Assembly: GCA_022821845.1 (NCBI GenBank) | Contig: JAJECT010000043.1 | Coordinates: 1-34,736, forward strand | Length of the DNA: 34,736 nt | Reading direction: 5' to 3' | From: Rhodothermales bacterium | Lineage (GTDB): Bacteria; Bacteroidota; Rhodothermia; Rhodothermales; VXPQ01 | Shown here: positions 17,042 through 25,546 of the stretch, in pieces | Layout: each line of letters opens with the position of its first letter | Position numbering within the stretch: position 1 is the first letter of the stretch | Position numbers and translations under genes: made by a program | Notes under the pieces: model-generated | Databases searched by the model: none | The model's input: the letters and a program-made list of their open reading frames with translations, nothing else | What the model was told of the DNA's origin: nothing

Positions 17042-18433
17042 ATGGGCAGACGCATTGCCGAAAAGGACTTGCAAGCGATTATCGCCGCGGCGACAGGCCA
17101 TCGCGATGGATTGTCCGTAAAGCAGATCCATGAAGGGTTGGGCCAGGCCATTTCCCTGACTACCCTGCGATACCGCCTCAATCATCTTGTCGAAACGGGC
17201 CAGCTTGTACGGGAAGGCAAGGCAAGGGCTACCAGGTACCGCATCCCCGCAGGCGGGGGGACGGCGGGCGCCGTCGAAACGCCCGACAAGCGGTCTGTTC
17301 CAGTATCGAAAGCGGGCGCGGCGATTCGGAAGTATGTCTGCCAGCCGTTGGCAAGCCGCAAACCGGTTGGCTATGACCGCAACTTCCTTGATTCCTATCG
17401 TCCCAACGAAACGTTCTATCTTTCGTCGGAGGAACGCGCGCGCTTGCGCGAGATCGGCAAGCCCCGGGTCGGGGAACAGCCCGCCGGTACTTATGCAAAA
17501 CAGCTACTTGGCCATCTGCTGATTGACCTTTCCTGGAATTCGAGCCGTTTGGAGGGCAACACCTATTCGCTGCTCGACACCAGGCGGCTGATTGATTTCG
17601 GCCAGGCCGCCGAAGGCAGGGATCGGCGCGAAACGCAGATGATTCTGAACCATAAGGACGCCATAGAATTACTGGTCGCCGAAGCCCATGAAATCGGATT
17701 CGATCGGCAGACGATTCTGAATCTGCACGGGATGCTTGCCAACAACCTGCTTCCCGACCCGGATGCGCCAGGCAGGCTCCGGCGGATTGCAGTCGGCATT
17801 GGAGGGTCCGTTTTCCATCCGCTCGAAGTCCCGCAAAGGATTGAGGAATGTTTCGACCAGGCGCTTGCTTCGGCCAGGGCGATAGAGGACCCTTTCGAGC
17901 AGGCTTTTTTCGTTATGGTCCAGATTCCGTATTTGCAGCCCTTCGACGACGTCAACAAGCGGGTCTCTCGCTTGTCCGCCAACATTCCGCTTATCAAGGC
18001 CAACCTCTCTCCGCTTTCATTCCGGGATGTGCCGAAGGACGCGTATACGCAGGCGGTGCTTGGCGTTTACGAATGCAGGGAGATCGCGTTGCTCAAGGAT
18101 GTTTTTATTTGGGCTTACGGACGTTCGGCGGCGCGGTATATTGCCGTCCGGCAGTCGCTTGGCGAACCCGACCCTGTGAAACTTCGTTACCGCGATCCGC
18201 TACGGGAGGTCATCGCCGGTATCGTCCTCGGAACCATGGGACGCGCGGAGGCTATTGTCTACATTGCCACATGGGCAGACGATCACATTGTCGCCGAGGA
18301 CCGCGAGGCGTTTCGCGAAATGGCCGAAACAGAGATTTTGAGCCTGCACGAAGGTAATTTCGCGCGGTACCGGATACGCCTGTCGGAGTATCGGGCATGG
18401 CGGGAAGTCTGGTCAACGCGCTATGCCCCGTAA
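17042..18433 (+). CDS. Fic-family protein with N-terminal winged helix and degenerate Fic motif
   Basis: The product has 463 residues from the ATG at 17042, preceded by AAGGG at good spacing. Residues ~1-70 look like a winged helix-turn-helix (LSVKQIHEGLG, TLRYRLNHLVETGQLVREG, RATRYRI). The Fic fold follows. An inhibitory-helix motif [S/T]xxxE[G/N] is visible as SSRLEGN (Ser167, Glu171), placing it in the class with the inhibitory helix N-terminal to Fic. The catalytic loop, canonically HPFxxGNGR, reads QPFDDVNKR (299-307): the catalytic His is Gln and the glycines are Val and Lys. This QPFxDVNKR variant is a known Fic subgroup, and AMPylation by the usual mechanism is doubtful. The gene probably encodes a transcriptional regulator, possibly autoregulating through the upstream repeat array. 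Confidence 0.8.
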   Translation: MGRRIAEKDLQAIIAAATGHRDGLSVKQIHEGLGQAISLTTLRYRLNHLVETGQLVREGKARATRYRIPAGGGTAGAVETPDKRSVPVSKAGAAIRKYVCQPLASRKPVGYDRNFLDSYRPNETFYLSSEERARLREIGKPRVGEQPAGTYAKQLLGHLLIDLSWNSSRLEGNTYSLLDTRRLIDFGQAAEGRDRRETQMILNHKDAIELLVAEAHEIGFDRQTILNLHGMLANNLLPDPDAPGRLRRIAVGIGGSVFHPLEVPQRIEECFDQALASARAIEDPFEQAFFVMVQIPYLQPFDDVNKRVSRLSANIPLIKANLSPLSFRDVPKDAYTQAVLGVYECREIALLKDVFIWAYGRSAARYIAVRQSLGEPDPVKLRYRDPLREVIAGIVLGTMGRAEAIVYIATWADDHIVAEDREAFREMAETEILSLHEGNFARYRIRLSEYRAWREVWSTRYAP

Positions 18434-18488
18434 CGCCTGATTAATGCCTCTCAAGACGTTAAACACTCTTTGCAATGGCATGGCGAAA

Positions 18489-18565
18489 TGGCGCGCCCGG
18501 GAGGATTCGAACCCCCGGCCTTTGGAACCGGAATCCAACGCTCTATCCAACTGAGCTACGGGCGC
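18489..18565 (-). tRNA. tRNA-Arg (anticodon CCG)
   Basis: Read on the minus strand, a full 77-base cloverleaf is present. It has a 7-bp acceptor stem (GCGCCCG with CGGGCGC), a GCTC/GAGC D stem, a 5-bp anticodon stem (TTGGA with TCCAA), the loop TTCCGGT giving anticodon CCG (18529-18531), a T arm with TTCGAAT loop and one G-U pair, discriminator G and an encoded CCA end. It reads CGG arginine codons, which are frequent in this GC-rich DNA. It lies antisense between the Fic gene and the CPBP protease gene. Confidence 0.97.
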
Positions 18566-18665
18566 ATGCGGTTGCCGCGTATACATAACGATTCGCCGCC
18601 GTCAGGTTCCCTCGCCGCCATGATCCCTTGCTTTTTCCATCGTTTTCTTGCTTGCCGTACGCCGT

Positions 18666-19700
18666 ATGGACCAGTCTTCCGAAATGCTTTCTACGGGTAG
18701 CCCGCCCCGGGACTCTGCCGCCGCAACGGATGCAACGGCCCCAACGGACGCGCGGGGACTGTTGCCGCTGGACGGATATTTCGAGCGCCGCGACTTTTCG
18801 ACGCTGTGGACGATGTGCGGCGCCCTCGTCGGGGCGTTCGTGCTGTTTCAGCTGATTATTACTCCGCTCGCCCTGTCGGCGCTTTTGGCCATGCGGGGCG
18901 TCGGGCTGGAGGCGCTCGCCGCCGATCCGGGCGCTATCGTAGCAGCGCATGCGAACCTTTTTCTCGTGGCGAATACGATCGGGCAGGTGCTGGGCCTGTG
19001 TTTGCCCGCATGGTGGCTGGCGCGCATGCATACGCGGCGCGCGCTCGCTTTTCTTCGCGTACGGCGGGTGGACAGGTCCTTTGTATTGCCTGCCGCGGGG
19101 GCGTTTATCGCGCTGTTGCCCGTGGTGCAGTGGCTGAGCGTGGCGAACGACGCGATCCCCCTTCCGGAATTCATTCGGGAGTTCGAAGATTCGCAGATGG
19201 AGCTCATTCGGCAAATACTCCACGTCGATACGAACCTTGCGTTTCAGTTGGGCGTGCTGGCGCTTACGCCCGCCTTGTGCGAGGAAATATTTTTCCGGGG
19301 CTATGTGCAGCGGCAGGCCGAGCGCGGCCTGGGCGTTGCAGGCGGCATCCTGTTTTCGGGCATTGTGTTCGGCCTGTATCACCTGCGTTTTTCGCAGGTG
19401 TTGCCGCTGGCGGCGCTGGGCGTGTTCATGGCCTATCTCACGTGGCGCACAGGAAGCATCTGGCCCGCCGCGCTCGCGCATTTTGCGAACAATGCCCTGG
19501 CTGTGGCGGCGGGGGCGTATGTCGCCCGCCGTCCAGGACTTGAAATCGAAGATATCGAACAGATCGGCTTGCCCTGGTATCTGATTTTTCTCGGCGCGTT
19601 TTTGTTTATTCTGTGCATACTGGTCATGGAACGCGCTGCGGCGGAGCGCGGCGGGAATACCAGCGTTCCCGAAACGCTTCCGGGCTTTCTGCGTGAATAA
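18666..19700 (+). CDS. CPBP-family intramembrane metalloprotease
   Basis: The product has 344 residues from the ATG at 18666; a TTG six codons upstream is also possible. A hydrophilic, Ser/Thr/Ala-rich N-terminus of ~30 residues precedes several membrane segments. The Abi/CAAX-protease motifs are all present: CEEIFFRGYVQR (Glu206, Glu207, Arg211), FGLYHLRF with the second-motif His, and AHFANN with the third-motif His and Asn. A last membrane segment (LIFLGAFLFILCILVM) is near the end. CPBP enzymes are glutamate-type intramembrane proteases. Bacterial members are linked to bacteriocin immunity or membrane protein processing, and nothing here identifies the substrate. The next gene, cdsA, starts about 40 bases later in the same direction. 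Confidence 0.87.
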   Translation: MDQSSEMLSTGSPPRDSAAATDATAPTDARGLLPLDGYFERRDFSTLWTMCGALVGAFVLFQLIITPLALSALLAMRGVGLEALAADPGAIVAAHANLFLVANTIGQVLGLCLPAWWLARMHTRRALAFLRVRRVDRSFVLPAAGAFIALLPVVQWLSVANDAIPLPEFIREFEDSQMELIRQILHVDTNLAFQLGVLALTPALCEEIFFRGYVQRQAERGLGVAGGILFSGIVFGLYHLRFSQVLPLAALGVFMAYLTWRTGSIWPAALAHFANNALAVAAGAYVARRPGLEIEDIEQIGLPWYLIFLGAFLFILCILVMERAAAERGGNTSVPETLPGFLRE

Positions 19701-19740
19701 ATCCTTCGCCGCGCATTTGCCCCTTTAGTATTTTTTGCCC

Positions 19741-20589
19741 GTGTACAAAAGTATTCTTCTTCGCTTGCTAACGGCCCTGGTGGGCATTCCGGCTATCGTG
19801 GGCCTGCTTTACCTGGGCCCGTGGCCGTTCGCCCTCTTTGTGCTGGCGCTGGCCCTGATATGCCAGCACGAGGTGTATCGCCTGCTGGAGGAGGGCGGCC
19901 TGCATCCGCACCGCGTTCCGGGTTTGCTCATCGGCGCGCTGTTCGTGCTGCAAGCAGCCTGGCGGCCCGCGCTGTACGTGGCGGCGGCGGTGGTTGTGGG
20001 GGTCGTCGCCTGTTTTCCTTTTTATTCCGGCCTGTCGGGCAAGGGCGGGGCCGCGTCCGGCTCGCCCGGCACCCGCCGCCTGGGCGCTACGTTGCTGGGC
20101 ATTGTATATCCGAGTACGCTGTGGGCCTTTCTCGTCGAATTGCGTTTCGCGAACGGGTTGGGGATCGACGACCGTTCGGCCTTCTGGCTGACGCTGGCGG
20201 TCTTCGTGATCGTCTGGACGGCCGACACGCTGGCGTACGTCGCCGGGCGTCTTTTCGGACGGCATCCGCTGGCGCCCGAAGTATCTCCCAAAAAAACATG
20301 GGCGGGCGCGGTCGGAGGCGTCGTCGGAGGCGTTGCGGCGGCGGCGCTGTTTCAGGCGTTTGCATACGAGGCGATTTCCTGGGGGCACATGCTGGTTCTG
20401 GGCGGGATCGGCGGGGCGCTGGGGCAGTTGGGGGACCTTGCGGCCAGTCGGTTGAAGCGGTTGGCCGGCGCCAAGGACTCCGGCTCGCTGTTGCCGGGGC
20501 ATGGCGGGGTGCTGGACCGGTTCGACGCTATGCTGCCGGTGGCGGCGGCGATATATTTGTATCTGCGCTTTGTCATGGACGTTTTGTAG
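19741..20589 (+). CDS. cdsA: Phosphatidate cytidylyltransferase CdsA
   Basis: The enzyme makes CDP-diacylglycerol from phosphatidate and CTP, the entry to phospholipid synthesis, in the inner membrane. The product is about 282 residues and has multiple hydrophobic segments. The C-terminal family signature is clear: SRLKRLAGAKDSGSLLPGHG, then GVLDRFDAM, giving the S-x-x-K-R-x(4)-K-D-x(4)-P-G-H-G-G-x-x-D-R-x-D pattern. An upstream block, TADTLAYVAGRLFGRHP followed by SPKKTWAG, is also typical. The start is either GTG at 19741 or TTG at 19735. There is no ATG nearby and no strong ribosome site, so the choice is uncertain. Confidence 0.95.
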   Translation: MYKSILLRLLTALVGIPAIVGLLYLGPWPFALFVLALALICQHEVYRLLEEGGLHPHRVPGLLIGALFVLQAAWRPALYVAAAVVVGVVACFPFYSGLSGKGGAASGSPGTRRLGATLLGIVYPSTLWAFLVELRFANGLGIDDRSAFWLTLAVFVIVWTADTLAYVAGRLFGRHPLAPEVSPKKTWAGAVGGVVGGVAAAALFQAFAYEAISWGHMLVLGGIGGALGQLGDLAASRLKRLAGAKDSGSLLPGHGGVLDRFDAMLPVAAAIYLYLRFVMDVL

Positions 20590-20856
20590 GCGGGAGGGGG
20601 GCGGCTGCTTCCGCGCCGTTCTGCGCAGGGCGCGGCGGCAGATTTCGGAACGGGTTGCGCCGTCCCGTGTATAGAACGGAGACGAAGGATACGCTGATTA
20701 AGTCCACGAAGACCAGGGGCTTCGCCGGGCGCGCCGGGCAGGAAGGGCAAGCGGCGCAGGGGACGGCCCTGCCCAATAGGCCTGCGCAATAGGCCTGCGC
20801 AGGGGTCCTGCTTAATGGGCCTTAATATTTTGATCGGAAAATCAATGGGGAGCAGT
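20590..20856. other. Intergenic region between cdsA and the small membrane protein gene
   Basis: This 267-bp gap has no credible gene. It contains a possible hairpin (CCGCGCC at 20611-20617 with GGCGCGG at 20629-20635, no T-tract), a single copy of the MITE-like terminus (20687-20711), and a two-copy 13-bp direct repeat, CAATAGGCCTGCG, at 20774-20786 and 20787-20799. A ribosome site (GGGGAG, about 20846-20851) precedes the next gene. Confidence 0.5.
20687..20711 (-). repeat. Single end of the dispersed MITE-like repeat
   Basis: These 25 bases match the reverse complement of 1970-1994, the right end of the MITE-like element, with one mismatch in GGATACGCTGATTAA. Weaker similarity continues for some 40 bases inward. 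No matching second terminus is seen downstream, so this is a truncated or decayed copy. Confidence 0.6.
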
Positions 20857-21063
20857 ATGGGTATTTTTTTACCAGGTTCTCGCGCGAAACATCGTCGGTT
20901 TTCCTACGAGCCGCGATTCTACGATCCCAAAAAAGATCAGGACTTGCGCCATCGCATGCGCATCAAGAGCCTTTCGCGGCGCAAGCGCCGAAACCCGGCG
21001 GGCATCATCCTGTTTGTTATTTTGCTGGCGATGGCCTTGTTCGCATATCTCCAGCTCGGCTGA
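20857..21063 (+). CDS. Small basic single-pass membrane protein, unknown
   Basis: The product has 68 residues from the ATG at 20857. That start is chosen over the in-frame ATG at 20815 because GGGGAG lies just upstream. The N-terminal two thirds is strongly basic and aromatic (SRAKHRRFSYEPRFYDPKK, RIKSLSRRKRRN). It is followed by one hydrophobic segment (AGIILFVILLAMALFAYLQLG) that ends the protein. The layout suggests an inner-membrane protein with the basic part in the cytoplasm. No known domain is recognised. It lies between cdsA and mutL in the same direction. Confidence 0.7.
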   Translation: MGIFLPGSRAKHRRFSYEPRFYDPKKDQDLRHRMRIKSLSRRKRRNPAGIILFVILLAMALFAYLQLG

Positions 21064-21130
21064 TTCCCTGAATCTCAGATACTATTATGCACATGCCGTT
21101 TCTTGTGGCCGTATGGCGGGCGACGTAGCC

Positions 21131-22993
21131 ATGGATAGGGAAGGAAGCATCCGGGTCATGCCGGAGGCGCTTGCCAATAAAATCGCCGCGGGCGAAGTGG
21201 TGCAACGCCCCGCCTCGGCGGCGAAGGAATTGCTGGAAAACGCCGTGGACGCCGGGGCCGGGGCCATTACGCTCATTCTGAAAAAGGCGGGGGCGGAATT
21301 GATCCAGGTCGTGGACGACGGGCGCGGCATGGGCCCGGAAGACGCCGCCGCCTGTTTTCGGCGACACGCCACGAGCAAACTTTTTTCCGCGGACGATCTG
21401 AACTGCATTCGCACCCTGGGCTTTCGGGGGGAAGCCCTTGCTTCCATTGCGGCGGTGGCGCAAGTCGAGTTGCGTACGAAACGGGCCTCGGACGAGGCGG
21501 GACTGTGCATTCGCAACGAAGGCGGACGCATTCTTTCGTCCGAGCCGCGCGCCATGTCGGACGGCACGTCCATTGCCGCGCGCAATCTGTTCTTCAATGT
21601 GCCCGCCCGCCGGAATTTTCTCAAAACCCCGGCCACCGAACTCCGCCACATCGTGGAGACGTTTCAGGCGCTTGCCCTCTCGCGGCCAGATATCGCCTTT
21701 TCGATGATCCACGACGATGCCGAAATGCATCGGCTTCCTGCGGAGTCTGGCTCGCCCGCAGAAGCGCTGCGCGCCCGCATTGGCGCCTTGTTCGGCGACG
21801 CGTATCCCGAAATGCTTATCCCCGTGGAGGAAGCGTCAAGTTATTTGCGCGCCCACGGATTTCTGGGCGTGCCCGAATTGCGTCGCAAACACCGCAGCGA
21901 GCAGTTTTTGTTCGTCAACGGGCGGATTGTGAAGAGCCGTTCGCTGGGGCATGCGATACGGTCGGCGTACGAGGGGCTGCTGCCAGAGGGGACCTGGCCG
22001 TTTTTTTGCGTTTTCCTGTCGGTGGATCCGGCCCGCGTCGACGTCAATGTGCATCCGGCGAAGGCCGAAGTGCGATTCGACGACGAGCGGGGCGCGTACG
22101 GATTTATGCATGCGGTTGCGCGAAAAGGGCTTGGCGCCATGCTGTTTACGCCGTCGCTTTCCGACTCCGACGCCGCCACTTCTTCGTCCGCCGATCCCGC
22201 CCCGGACCCTTCGGAGCCGTGGGTGTTGCGCTCGCCCGCCGCGGAATTCGTGGTTCCCGGCGCGCCGCGTTCCCCGGATGGTTCCGGGTCGTCCGCGCCG
22301 TATCCGACGAGGGTGTCCGACGAGTGGGCGCCCTGGCGCCGGAACGAACCGGATGCAGGCGAGCAATCCGAAGCGTTGTATCGCGGCGCGGCGTCCCTTC
22401 CGATCCCCGAACCGGACTCCGGGGACGCGGATATGCTGCTTTGGCAACTGCATGGCCGCTACATTCTTACGCAAATCAAGTCCGGCCTGATGATTATAGA
22501 CCAGCATGCCGCGCACGAACGCATTTTGTACGAGCGGGCGCTGGGCTGCCTTCGGCAAGGCGAGGGCCTCGCCCAGCAATTGCTGTTTCCCTACGCCGTC
22601 GCGTTTTCTCCCGCGGATTTCGCCTTGTTCGAGCAGCTGCTGCCGGACCTGAGCGCGCTGGGATTCGATATTGATGTGTCCGGCGAGCGGACCATAACGG
22701 TTCGGGGCGTGCCCTCGGAAATCCACTCCGGCGACCGCGAGGCCCTGCTGGAAGATATTCTGGATCAATACCGCCAGGACCCGGGGCAAGGCGGAGCGGA
22801 TCGGGCGGAGCGCCTGGCGAAGAGTCTGGCGCGGCGCGGGGCTATTCCGGCGGGCATGACCCTCGCTCCTGCGGAAATGCGCTCGCTGATCGACCAGCTC
22901 TTCGCCTGCAAAACGCCCTATGCGTCTCCGGGAGGGCGCGCCACAGTCATTCGGCTGCCCATGGAGGAGTTGCAGAAGCGCTTCGGACCTTGA
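21131..22993 (+). CDS. mutL: DNA mismatch repair protein MutL
   Basis: MutL couples MutS mismatch recognition to strand removal. The N-terminal GHKL ATPase motifs are all present: ELLENAVDAGA (Glu and Asn), DDGRGM, RHATSKL and TLGFRGEALASI. A low-complexity linker (Ser/Asp/Pro-rich, around 22150-22430) separates it from the C-terminal dimerisation domain. That domain contains DQHAAHERILYE, matching the DQHAx2Ex4E endonuclease motif, so strand nicking by MutL itself is likely, as in bacteria without MutH. The product is about 620 residues from the ATG at 21131. An ATG at 21113 is also open and neither has a strong ribosome site. The stop overlaps the possible TTG start of tilS, suggesting coupling. 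Confidence 0.95.
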   Translation: MDREGSIRVMPEALANKIAAGEVVQRPASAAKELLENAVDAGAGAITLILKKAGAELIQVVDDGRGMGPEDAAACFRRHATSKLFSADDLNCIRTLGFRGEALASIAAVAQVELRTKRASDEAGLCIRNEGGRILSSEPRAMSDGTSIAARNLFFNVPARRNFLKTPATELRHIVETFQALALSRPDIAFSMIHDDAEMHRLPAESGSPAEALRARIGALFGDAYPEMLIPVEEASSYLRAHGFLGVPELRRKHRSEQFLFVNGRIVKSRSLGHAIRSAYEGLLPEGTWPFFCVFLSVDPARVDVNVHPAKAEVRFDDERGAYGFMHAVARKGLGAMLFTPSLSDSDAATSSSADPAPDPSEPWVLRSPAAEFVVPGAPRSPDGSGSSAPYPTRVSDEWAPWRRNEPDAGEQSEALYRGAASLPIPEPDSGDADMLLWQLHGRYILTQIKSGLMIIDQHAAHERILYERALGCLRQGEGLAQQLLFPYAVAFSPADFALFEQLLPDLSALGFDIDVSGERTITVRGVPSEIHSGDREALLEDILDQYRQDPGQGGADRAERLAKSLARRGAIPAGMTLAPAEMRSLIDQLFACKTPYASPGGRATVIRLPMEELQKRFGP

Positions 22994-23004
22994 CGGCGCG
23001 GGGC

Positions 23005-24384
23005 ATGGATTCTTTCGAGCGACGCATCGACACGTTTCTTCGCCGCCATGGCCTGCTGGAGGTCGGCGAGCCGGTGGCGGTTGGCCTGAGCGGCGGCGTG
23101 GATTCTATTGTTCTCGCCTCCGTACTGCTTGCGCTGGGCGCTCCCGTGCGCGCCGTGCATGTGAATTACCGGCTGCGCGGGGAGGCGTCGGATGCGGACG
23201 AGGCCTTCGTACGCGCCTGGTGCGCAGAACGGGGGATTGATCTCGTCGCGCATGCGTTCGAGGGGCCGTGGCCGGCCGAAGCGTCCGTACAAGAGGCTGC
23301 GCGCGATGTTCGGTACGCCGTTTTCGAGGAGGCGGCGCGGGCTGTTCCCTGCGACAAGGTGGCGGTGGGGCACCACCAAGACGATCAGGCGGAAACCGTG
23401 CTGCTGAACTTGTTCCGGGGGGCGGGGCCCGAAGGGTTGGCGGGGATGCCCGTTCGGCGAAAGATTGCGCCCGAATCCTCCGTGGACCTGGTGCGCCCGC
23501 TCCTGTGCGTACGGCGGCGGGACATTGTGGCGTATGCGCGCGTCCGCGGCCTTGCGTGGCGGGAAGACGCTTCGAATACGCTTTCCAAATACCGCCGCGG
23601 CGCGTTGCGGAAACACATTATGCCCCTTGTCGAAGAGCATTTCGGGGAGGCCGCGGCGGAAAATATCGCCCGGTCCGGGGCGCTGGTTCGGGACTATGTG
23701 GACGAGGTGTTGCAGGGCGCGCTTGCGGCGGCGTTCGAGGCGGCGCTGGTCCGGGAGCGCGCCGTGGACGAAGCGGCTACGCGCGCTTTGCCGCCCGTTT
23801 TGCGTCGCCGCGTGTTTATCGAGGCGCTTCGTCGCTGGGCGCCGGGCTTCGAGGCGGACGCGCGCGCTGCCGAACGCCTTGAGGAGCTCTGGGCGATGCA
23901 GCCGGGCAGGCGGCTCGCGTTTGGCGATACGGTCGCCTGGCGGGAGCGCGGGCGGATTGTTTTTGCGCCCACTGAATCTGCCGATGCGGACGCCTCGGGT
24001 TCGTCGCCTTGCCTTGCCGGGGAAGGGGTTATTGAAATTCCCGGAGGCTACCTGCACGCCGAGCGCCTGGAGGCGCCGCCCGACGACCTGTCCGCCGGGG
24101 CGCCGGACGAGGTGTACCTGGACGCCCGCGCGGCGCGGTTTCCCTTGCGGGTGCGTCCGTGGGCCGCAGGGGATCGGTTTGCGCCACTCGGCATGTCGCA
24201 GCGCAAGAAAGTCAGCGATTTCCTGACGGACGAGCGCGTCCCGCCGCACCGGAAACGCAGCGTTCAGGTGGTGGAGTCAGCGGGGCGGATCGTATGGGTG
24301 CTTCCGCTGCGCATTTCCGAGGACGCGCGCATTCGGGAAGATTCCTCGGGGGCGATTCGGCTTTGGTTTACAAAAAAGGAGTGA
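23005..24384 (+). CDS. tilS: tRNA(Ile)-lysidine synthase TilS
   Basis: TilS converts cytidine 34 of tRNA-Ile(CAU) to lysidine so that AUA is read as Ile; it is essential. The PP-loop ATPase motif SGGVDS is at residues 29-34. VHVNYRLRGE, VAVGHHQDDQAETVLLNLFRG and RRGALRKHIMPL follow as in the family. The C-terminal substrate-binding domain is recognisable (FPLRVRPWAAGDRF, MSQRKKVSDFLTDERVP). From the ATG at 23005 the product has 459 residues, normal length. A TTG at 22990 overlapping the mutL stop (TTGA) is an alternative start. It is the last housekeeping gene before the accessory region. Confidence 0.94.
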   Translation: MDSFERRIDTFLRRHGLLEVGEPVAVGLSGGVDSIVLASVLLALGAPVRAVHVNYRLRGEASDADEAFVRAWCAERGIDLVAHAFEGPWPAEASVQEAARDVRYAVFEEAARAVPCDKVAVGHHQDDQAETVLLNLFRGAGPEGLAGMPVRRKIAPESSVDLVRPLLCVRRRDIVAYARVRGLAWREDASNTLSKYRRGALRKHIMPLVEEHFGEAAAENIARSGALVRDYVDEVLQGALAAAFEAALVRERAVDEAATRALPPVLRRRVFIEALRRWAPGFEADARAAERLEELWAMQPGRRLAFGDTVAWRERGRIVFAPTESADADASGSSPCLAGEGVIEIPGGYLHAERLEAPPDDLSAGAPDEVYLDARAARFPLRVRPWAAGDRFAPLGMSQRKKVSDFLTDERVPPHRKRSVQVVESAGRIVWVLPLRISEDARIREDSSGAIRLWFTKKE

Positions 24385-24524
24385 AGTGGGGTTTTTGTAA
24401 ATATTTATTTCTTTTCCGGCGCTTTTTTGATCGCTGAAATTCCGACAACAGGGGTTTGAGGAGGAATAGGGGCGGTCGCACAAGGCTAAGACGCCAAAAA
24501 CAGTAGGCGCGGGCAGAAAGCGGA

Positions 24525-24863
24525 TTACTCCGATTCGAGGGCGGACAACGCTACGGATTCCGAGCCAGCGCGGGGCGCAAGCGTGGAATCCGCTTTCACA
24601 GGGACGGGCGGCGCATGAATGCCAAGCCGATCTTCGACCACGGCCAAACGTTTGTCTATGTTGGCCAACTTGTCGTTAACCTCCTTGAATTGCTCCTTTA
24701 CTGACTCGTTTACCGCCTCGAATTGCCTGTCCATGGATTCTTCCAGCCGGTTCAGGTCGCCATGCAGCAAAATGTACGGGAAGTATGCGATAGCCATCAC
24801 GGCGGCCAAGGCGCCCACGGCTTGCCATATTCCTTTCCAGGGCCATGCGTTTATGTTTTTCAT
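24525..24863 (-). CDS. Small membrane-anchored coiled-coil protein, copy 1
   Basis: The product is 112 residues of unknown function. A membrane segment (WQAVGALAAVMAIAYFPYIL) lies near the N-terminus. A heptad-patterned coiled coil follows (LNRLEESMDRQFEAVNES to IDKRLAVVEDRLG), then a Pro-rich HAPPVPVK segment. The shape is that of XhlA/DUF-type small coiled-coil membrane proteins. A nearly identical copy is encoded on the opposite strand at 25798-26160. The first 52 residues of the two differ at only one position (Ile31/Val) and the coil here lacks three residues. The last ~20 residues differ completely because the duplication ends at 24561. It stands alone, with no operon partner. Confidence 0.6.
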   Translation of the reverse strand: MKNINAWPWKGIWQAVGALAAVMAIAYFPYILLHGDLNRLEESMDRQFEAVNESVKEQFKEVNDKLANIDKRLAVVEDRLGIHAPPVPVKADSTLAPRAGSESVALSALESE

Positions 24864-25064
24864 TGCGTGCGCTCCGTTTGGACTTCGTGAATAGCTTGCA
24901 ATGCTTGTCGCGTCTGTTCCCTACGCGCCGCCGCCTGGATCGTTTCCACATTGAAGACGCCATGCGGGCGATTTTCTACCGTATCGCAGTCAAAGCAAGC
25001 CGTTAAATTGCCCCTATAGACACGCGCATGCCTCCAATATAACCTCCGCCGCGAAATTTATTTC
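24561..25064. repeat. Left arm of a ~0.5-kb inverted duplication
   Basis: The reverse complement of 24561-25064 aligns along its length with 25598-26109. The match includes the coiled-coil protein gene and about 200 bases upstream, where similarity is lower but continuous, with scattered substitutions and a 9-base indel in the coil. The inner edge is at GAAATAAATT and the outer edge is within the last codons of the coiled-coil gene. No transposase lies in or next to it. Confidence 0.85.
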
Positions 25065-25187
25065 TGGATTGATCAAGCCACGGACAAGGGACTGGGATGC
25101 GCTTTAGGAAATTTCTGACGAACCGGACGCGGCGGACAAATCGGACATAGCGTAAACGGCGGCGGGTTGTTCGAGATCGTTGCGTAG

Positions 25188-25358
25188 CCGTTATGTCGCC
25201 AGCGGATACCCCGGCTTCTGCGGGAATGCCGCAGCGTCAAGGTCAAGCGGCTGTTCCTGTGGTTCGCGGACCGGCATCGTCACGCGTGGCGCGACAGGCT
25301 GGACCGCAACGGCGTCGATCTGGGCAGCGGCCAGCGCCAGCGCAAACGCGTCGGGTAG
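25188..25358 (+). pseudogene. Remnant of an AbiEi-type antitoxin C-terminus
   Basis: The plus-strand frame from 25188 to a stop at 25356 encodes about 56 residues that include RSVKVKRLFLWFADRH, then HAWRDRLDRNGVDLGSG. This closely resembles the C-terminal block of AbiEi-family type IV antitoxins (VKRLFL..A...HAW...LD...VDLGSGKR). Upstream the frame is closed by a stop, and after the GSG the sequence no longer follows the family. No AbiEii nucleotidyltransferase toxin is nearby. The family assignment is from memory of the motif and is moderately secure. Confidence 0.5.
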
Positions 25359-25546
25359 GGAAAGGGCCGGTTTTTGTCGTTTGGATCTTATGCCTCGGGC
25401 GGCTCCGTCTCCATCCATTTTGGCTACGATAAGCCCAAGTTCAAGCAATGTCGGAACGTTGTACGCCTTCAATTCAAGTTCATAAAGCACGTCAGGGACG
25501 ACAAAATCGAACGGTATTTGAGAAGCGGCCTCCAGCAGCGATCCGT
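25191..25546 (-). pseudogene. Remnant of a PIN-domain (VapC-like) toxin
   Basis: On the minus strand the frame reads LLEAASQIPFDFVVPDVLYE, then LELGLIVAKMDGDG and KPALSLPDAFALALA. This follows the order of a PIN-domain family in which 'F.vPD.LYEEEL' and 'l...D.fALalA' are standard blocks. The N-terminal segment with the first catalytic Asp is missing, because the sequence switches at 25546/25547 to a scrap of the ImmA gene. After FALALAA it runs antisense through the AbiEi-like remnant instead of the expected LLTGD-type block. It is therefore a chimera of fragments and not a working toxin. Confidence 0.5.

Noticed and set aside
16913..17185. 90-residue minus-strand frame through the repeat array
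   Set aside because: Its Lys/Arg/Glu repeats simply translate the DNA repeats, and it runs antisense into the Fic gene start.
18489..18565. tRNA-Arg as an integration site for a Fic-carrying element
   Set aside because: No duplicated tRNA 3' end or integrase was found in the window, so there is no direct evidence of integration.
20611..20635. Rho-independent terminator after cdsA
   Set aside because: The stem is 7 bp with an 11-base loop and no T-tract follows.
24860..25055. Small frame upstream of copy 1 (ending QAIHEVQTERTQ) whose stop overlaps the next ATG
   Set aside because: There is no convincing start codon, most differences between the two arms change the amino acid, and in copy 2 the frame shifts by one base before the stop. 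It may be decayed coding sequence but cannot be supported as a gene.
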